This document shows, piece by piece, positions 61,583-64,000 of a stretch of DNA of 64,000 nucleotides (position 1 is the first letter of the stretch; every line of letters begins with the position of its first letter). A program made the position numbers and the translations under genes. The notes beneath the pieces are model-generated. The model was not told the DNA's origin. It was given only the letters and a program-made list of their open reading frames with translations, and made no database searches. This DNA is from Saprospiraceae bacterium (GTDB lineage: Bacteria; Bacteroidota; Bacteroidia; Chitinophagales; Saprospiraceae), in assembly GCA_013360405.1 (NCBI GenBank), contig JABWBR010000004.1:2501-66500 (forward strand), written 5' to 3'.

Positions 61583-63168
61583 TCGGGTTTTTCGAGGTAA
61601 ATCTGGCGAATGCTTTTGTCTTGTAACAGGCTGTCTAACCAGGCCAGGTGCTCGGATACGCCTGAAGTAATTTTTACGGAATCATCGGAAAATGGCAATA
61701 GATATTGCTTCATGGCAGCTATTGCCTCCTTTCGCTTTTTTCCGCCGGTGTACATGATTCTCTTGTGGAATCCGAGCAGGGTCATTTCATAACTGTCTTC
61801 CGCCAATTGATAACCTTTAAACAGCCGGTTCACACGCCTGAACCGGCTCTCTAAAGGGTCGCTGTGCTCGTCTTCATCGGGATGGGATGTTAGTTTATTG
61901 ACTGAGAGTTCAAATACACAGATCAGCCCCAATAGCTCGGCTTGATATATAACATCGCGTCGTTCGCCGGTACTATCGTATCGCCTGAGCCTGTTAAATA
62001 CAAGCAATGCTTCACCATATTTGCCGTTTACAAAATAGGCAACGCCATAGTTAAAAACTACGGAAATACGCATTCTGGGGTTAAGTAACGCCCCATATTT
62101 TTTATATCCGGCTTCTATTTCTTTTGCTTTTTGGTAAGCCTCGTCCATTTTTTTATTATTCATACACCAGAACAATTCCAGGCGATTGACAAAACGAAAT
62201 TCCGCCAACTCCTGGTGGGGAAGCATCGCCACCCGCTTTTTGAGTTTATCCCGCAGGCTGATAAACCCCGTATTGTCTTTGTTTTTCACCAGATTAGATA
62301 GTGCATTAGCCGCACTTAGCATATAGCGAAACGGGCTTTCAGCAATCAGTTGAGGGTGATCTTCCCACCATTGTGCCAATAATTGTGTGCAAACACTACT
62401 CCTTTTGGGGTCATTCTGTGCATTTGCCAAATTGGCAAAAGCGCCCAGGAGTCGATACCCGCTCAAATTGGGCAGGCTATCAAGCTGGTTGAGCAAGGGC
62501 TCGGCCTGCCGGAGCTTATTCATGAGATCTTCGTGTTCAGTGGCGCCGTTTTTTTTATCGGCAAAAGCGCCTGCTAAATCGTAAAGGTCCTGATAGTACA
62601 GTTCTTCTTTCAGCAATTGGAACCGGGTTTCTTTTTCTACAATTAATGGGGATAGTATGGTTTTTAGCGCTTTGATGTTATTAACCTGCGAATACATCAG
62701 TGTCCGCTGTTCGCGATTGATCTCGAGCAAAGCCAGGCTATTTTCCGTTTCAATAGCTTTTTCGCGGGCTTTGTCCAAGGCCTGTTGCGACAAATCAATC
62801 AGACCCCGCTCCATCAATATTTTCGCATTGATAAGCAACTCTTTAATTTGCAGAGAAGGATAATACCCTGCGTTCATTCCCCGGAGGAAAAGCATCAAGC
62901 GTTCTTGCAAATAGAGCCGTTCTACCGGTAAGCGAGCCATCACCTTCTTCAATTGCCGGGGGTCGGCGATAGCTTTTTTCAATTTTTTGTGAAAAACGAC
63001 CTCGTCGTATTCATTCATGGCCGCCAGGATTTGAAAAATTACCAGCCCAATAGGCAGTTGACCACTTTTGCTGTGCAAACCCGAACTGAATTCCGCTGAG
63101 AATCGCCGCCTCTCCGAGGCCGTCATGATGCTGATGAGACGGGTTAGTCCAAAAAATTTATTCTTCAT
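61579..63168 (-). CDS. Large helical (TPR-like) protein of unknown function
   Basis: This 529-residue cytoplasmic protein is predicted almost wholly helical. Stretches such as RGLIDLSQQALDKAREKAIE (near 137) and YFVNGKYGEALLVFNRLRRYD (near 388) have the spacing of TPR units. The N-terminus, FFGLTRLISIMTASERRRFSAEF, looks like a small separate helical head. No catalytic motif or signal peptide is present. It may be a scaffold or part of a lineage-specific family. A reasonable promoter lies just upstream. Confidence 0.6.
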   Translation of the reverse strand: MKNKFFGLTRLISIMTASERRRFSAEFSSGLHSKSGQLPIGLVIFQILAAMNEYDEVVFHKKLKKAIADPRQLKKVMARLPVERLYLQERLMLFLRGMNAGYYPSLQIKELLINAKILMERGLIDLSQQALDKAREKAIETENSLALLEINREQRTLMYSQVNNIKALKTILSPLIVEKETRFQLLKEELYYQDLYDLAGAFADKKNGATEHEDLMNKLRQAEPLLNQLDSLPNLSGYRLLGAFANLANAQNDPKRSSVCTQLLAQWWEDHPQLIAESPFRYMLSAANALSNLVKNKDNTGFISLRDKLKKRVAMLPHQELAEFRFVNRLELFWCMNNKKMDEAYQKAKEIEAGYKKYGALLNPRMRISVVFNYGVAYFVNGKYGEALLVFNRLRRYDSTGERRDVIYQAELLGLICVFELSVNKLTSHPDEDEHSDPLESRFRRVNRLFKGYQLAEDSYEMTLLGFHKRIMYTGGKKRKEAIAAMKQYLLPFSDDSVKITSGVSEHLAWLDSLLQDKSIRQIYLEKPD

Positions 63169-63192
63169 TTTAAATTAATATTTTAGATAATC

Positions 63193-63222
63193 CAAATTTA
63201 TATTAATTTGTTTATAATCAAA
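63193..63222 (-). promoter_or_regulatory. Predicted promoter of the helical-repeat gene
   Basis: On the minus strand TTTG (63222-63219), an 18-nt spacer and TAAATTTG (63200-63193) lie 25 nt before the ATG. The spacer is one or two bases shorter than usual. Confidence 0.45.
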
Positions 63223-63518
63223 ATAATATCAGTGTGTTGTTGTAAATAACAATTTGTATGCTGATTTATAATTTGATATACCTTTGCAGGCACTCCGGAA
63301 ATATTGGCTGTATCTTTATCTTAACAATAACAAAAAGTGATGCCAGCACGATAAAGGCTCGGTTGATCCCCAATGATCCAAATTTAATTATTTTTTCAAA
63401 TTTCAAATTTATTTATAATACCCTGAAAAGCCTTTTTTTGAAGAAGATAAATAAATAACAATTTTTATACTAGTTAATAAATTTAAAACTCGTGTCATAT
63501 AGCAGCATTTCGTAGTAC
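63223..63518. other. AT-rich intergenic stretch without a recognised gene
   Basis: This stretch is very A/T-rich, with many TAAT and ATAAATAAAT runs. The only open frame (66 codons from 63258) has low-complexity Ile/Asn/Lys composition and no recognisable features, so it is not called. I see no tRNA, repeat array or terminator in it. Confidence 0.6.
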
Positions 63519-63526
63519 TTATTTTT
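63519..63526 (+). promoter_or_regulatory. -7 box of the candidate small RNA
   Basis: TATTTTTG matches TAnnTTTG. Transcription would begin near 63533. No coding frame of quality follows, but a strong terminator lies 220 nt downstream. The -33 region is AT-rich without a clear TTG. Confidence 0.4.
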
Positions 63527-63532
63527 GTTAAA

Positions 63533-63768
63533 CCAAACGAAAAATACACCTCAAAATGAATGAGATCGCTTTGGCGGGATCGAACCATGGAAACCACACA
63601 CTAAACCCCAATTTTGTTCTTATGTGGCTGTCTAGGCCCCTTGTGGAGACCTTGAAAAAAACCGCCCTCAAAACTACAAAGGGAAGACTACTAAATGGGG
63701 ACTATTGCTTATAACGGCAATCTACCGACACACAACCCCTTCAGGCGCCGCTACGGCGCCTTTTTTTT
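63533..63768 (+). ncRNA. Candidate small RNA of about 235 nt
   Basis: The stretch between the -7 box at 63519 and the strong terminator at 63743-63768 lacks a convincing protein frame and is much less A/T-rich than the sequence before it. Internal pairing includes ATTGC/GCAAT (63704-63708 with 63717-63721) and CCACA (63592-63596) with either of two TGTGG sites further on. The promoter of cysQ begins after the terminator, so this is not a cysQ leader. A 6S-type RNA (6S-Flavo or Bacteroidales-1) is one option, but I cannot confirm any family. Confidence 0.4.
63743..63768 (+). terminator. Rho-independent terminator
   Basis: AGGCGCCG (63743-63750) pairs perfectly with CGGCGCCT (63754-63761) around a 3-nt loop and runs into eight T residues. 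It is the clearest intrinsic terminator in the window, and no protein gene precedes it on this strand. Confidence 0.9.
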
Positions 63769-63797
63769 GTTTCAACTGATCCTTTCCCCTACCTTTG
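63766..63797 (+). promoter_or_regulatory. Predicted promoter of cysQ
   Basis: TTTG (63766-63769), a 20-nt spacer and TACCTTTG (63790-63797) are a full match to the Bacteroidota consensus. The -33 box is made by the end of the preceding terminator's T-tract. Confidence 0.65.
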
Positions 63798-63815
63798 CCG
63801 CACAATATATCAGAC

Positions 63816-64000
63816 ATGCCGTACGCCGGGTTCATTCAGGAAGTCAAGGCCATCGCGCAACGCGCAGGGGAGGCCATCATGGAAATTTACAATAACGAGG
63901 CTGACTGGCAGGTGACGCTGAAAAGCGACGACTCGCCGCTCACCCAGGCCGACCTGCGCGCAAACACGGTCATCCAGCAAGGATTGTCGGCGCTCACGCC
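63816..64000 (+). CDS. cysQ: 3'(2'),5'-bisphosphate nucleotidase CysQ, N-terminal part
   Basis: The frame from the ATG at 63816 runs off the window after 61 codons. Its start, FIQEVKAIAQRAGEAIMEIY, and the following KSDDSPLTQADLRAN are typical of CysQ in the inositol monophosphatase superfamily, where K-D-SPLT-AD begins the metal and substrate site. CysQ removes the 3'-phosphate of PAP, the by-product of sulfotransferases and PAPS reduction. That fits the APS/PAPS genes at 11713-14508, though they are 50 kb away. Because only the N-terminus is visible, a related phosphatase is possible. Confidence 0.85.
   Translation, partial: MPYAGFIQEVKAIAQRAGEAIMEIYNNEADWQVTLKSDDSPLTQADLRANTVIQQGLSALT

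Noticed and set aside
63258-63458. 66-codon open frame in the AT-rich gap
   Set aside because: Its composition is low-complexity, it has no recognisable motif and no promoter of quality precedes it.
63570-63645. tRNA-like T-arm on the minus strand (GGTTCGATCCCGCC)
   Set aside because: The five-base T stem does not pair, and no acceptor, D or anticodon arm could be found around it.

Overview
The window is a chromosomal segment of a Bacteroidota bacterium, probably in or near Saprospiria (Lewinella/Haliscomenobacter-like). This rests on families largely confined to that phylum (DUF4270, DUF4271, DUF4286, DUF4290), a type III glutamine synthetase, an OmpH/Skp protein, MurA with Asp at the usual Cys position, and recurrent Bacteroidota promoters (TTG or TTTG, about 19-21 nt, TAnnTTTG). 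Several genes must start at TTG or GTG. The genus is inference.

Layout. 1-4507: the end of a sialidase, a DUF4256 protein and a carotenoid operon crtI-crtB-lycopene cyclase. 4611-10603: glutamine synthetase III, a B12-dependent ribonucleotide reductase and a PqqB-like hydrolase. 10735-14508: sulfotransferase, cysN/C and cysD, an APS/PAPS-making set. 14582-19224: MFS transporter, DUF1697, an AlkC-like DNA glycosylase, an alpha-toroid protein and a YdeI-like protein. 19348-23790: a two-gene NAD-linked formate dehydrogenase. 23909-30141: two exported unknowns, a DEAD-box helicase, a DarT/DarG DNA ADP-ribosylation toxin-antitoxin pair, a lipoprotein and an F420-reductase-like oxidoreductase. 30291-32337: a two-component system. 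32431-42540: DUF4271, hemD, CoA-type Nudix, esterase, mnmG, a bile-acid-sodium-symporter-family carrier, a glucosaminidase, OmpH, a site-2 protease and an acyl-CoA dehydrogenase. 42670-49840: a minus-strand envelope cluster (NlpC/P60, DUF4286, murA, DUF4290, glmS, DUF4270, a one-domain glycogen synthase). 50065-56038: a plus-strand run panC-panD-flippase-rfaE2-nif3-zinc ribbon-trhO-SET. 56051-63168: dsbD, a lone DsbD N-domain protein, purQ, a membrane protein and two orphans. The end holds a candidate small RNA and the start of cysQ.

The least explained signal is a set of intergenic arrays of 7-bp tandem units. Eight unrelated-looking arrays all keep a 7-bp period and nearly all lie directly after a stop codon. 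Three of them form inverted pairs able to fold into long hairpins. One array runs into the last codons of fdhA and also supplies the likely -33 element of the next gene. Palindromic elements of other types occupy the same kind of site after further genes. No mobile element, rRNA, tRNA or CRISPR array was found.
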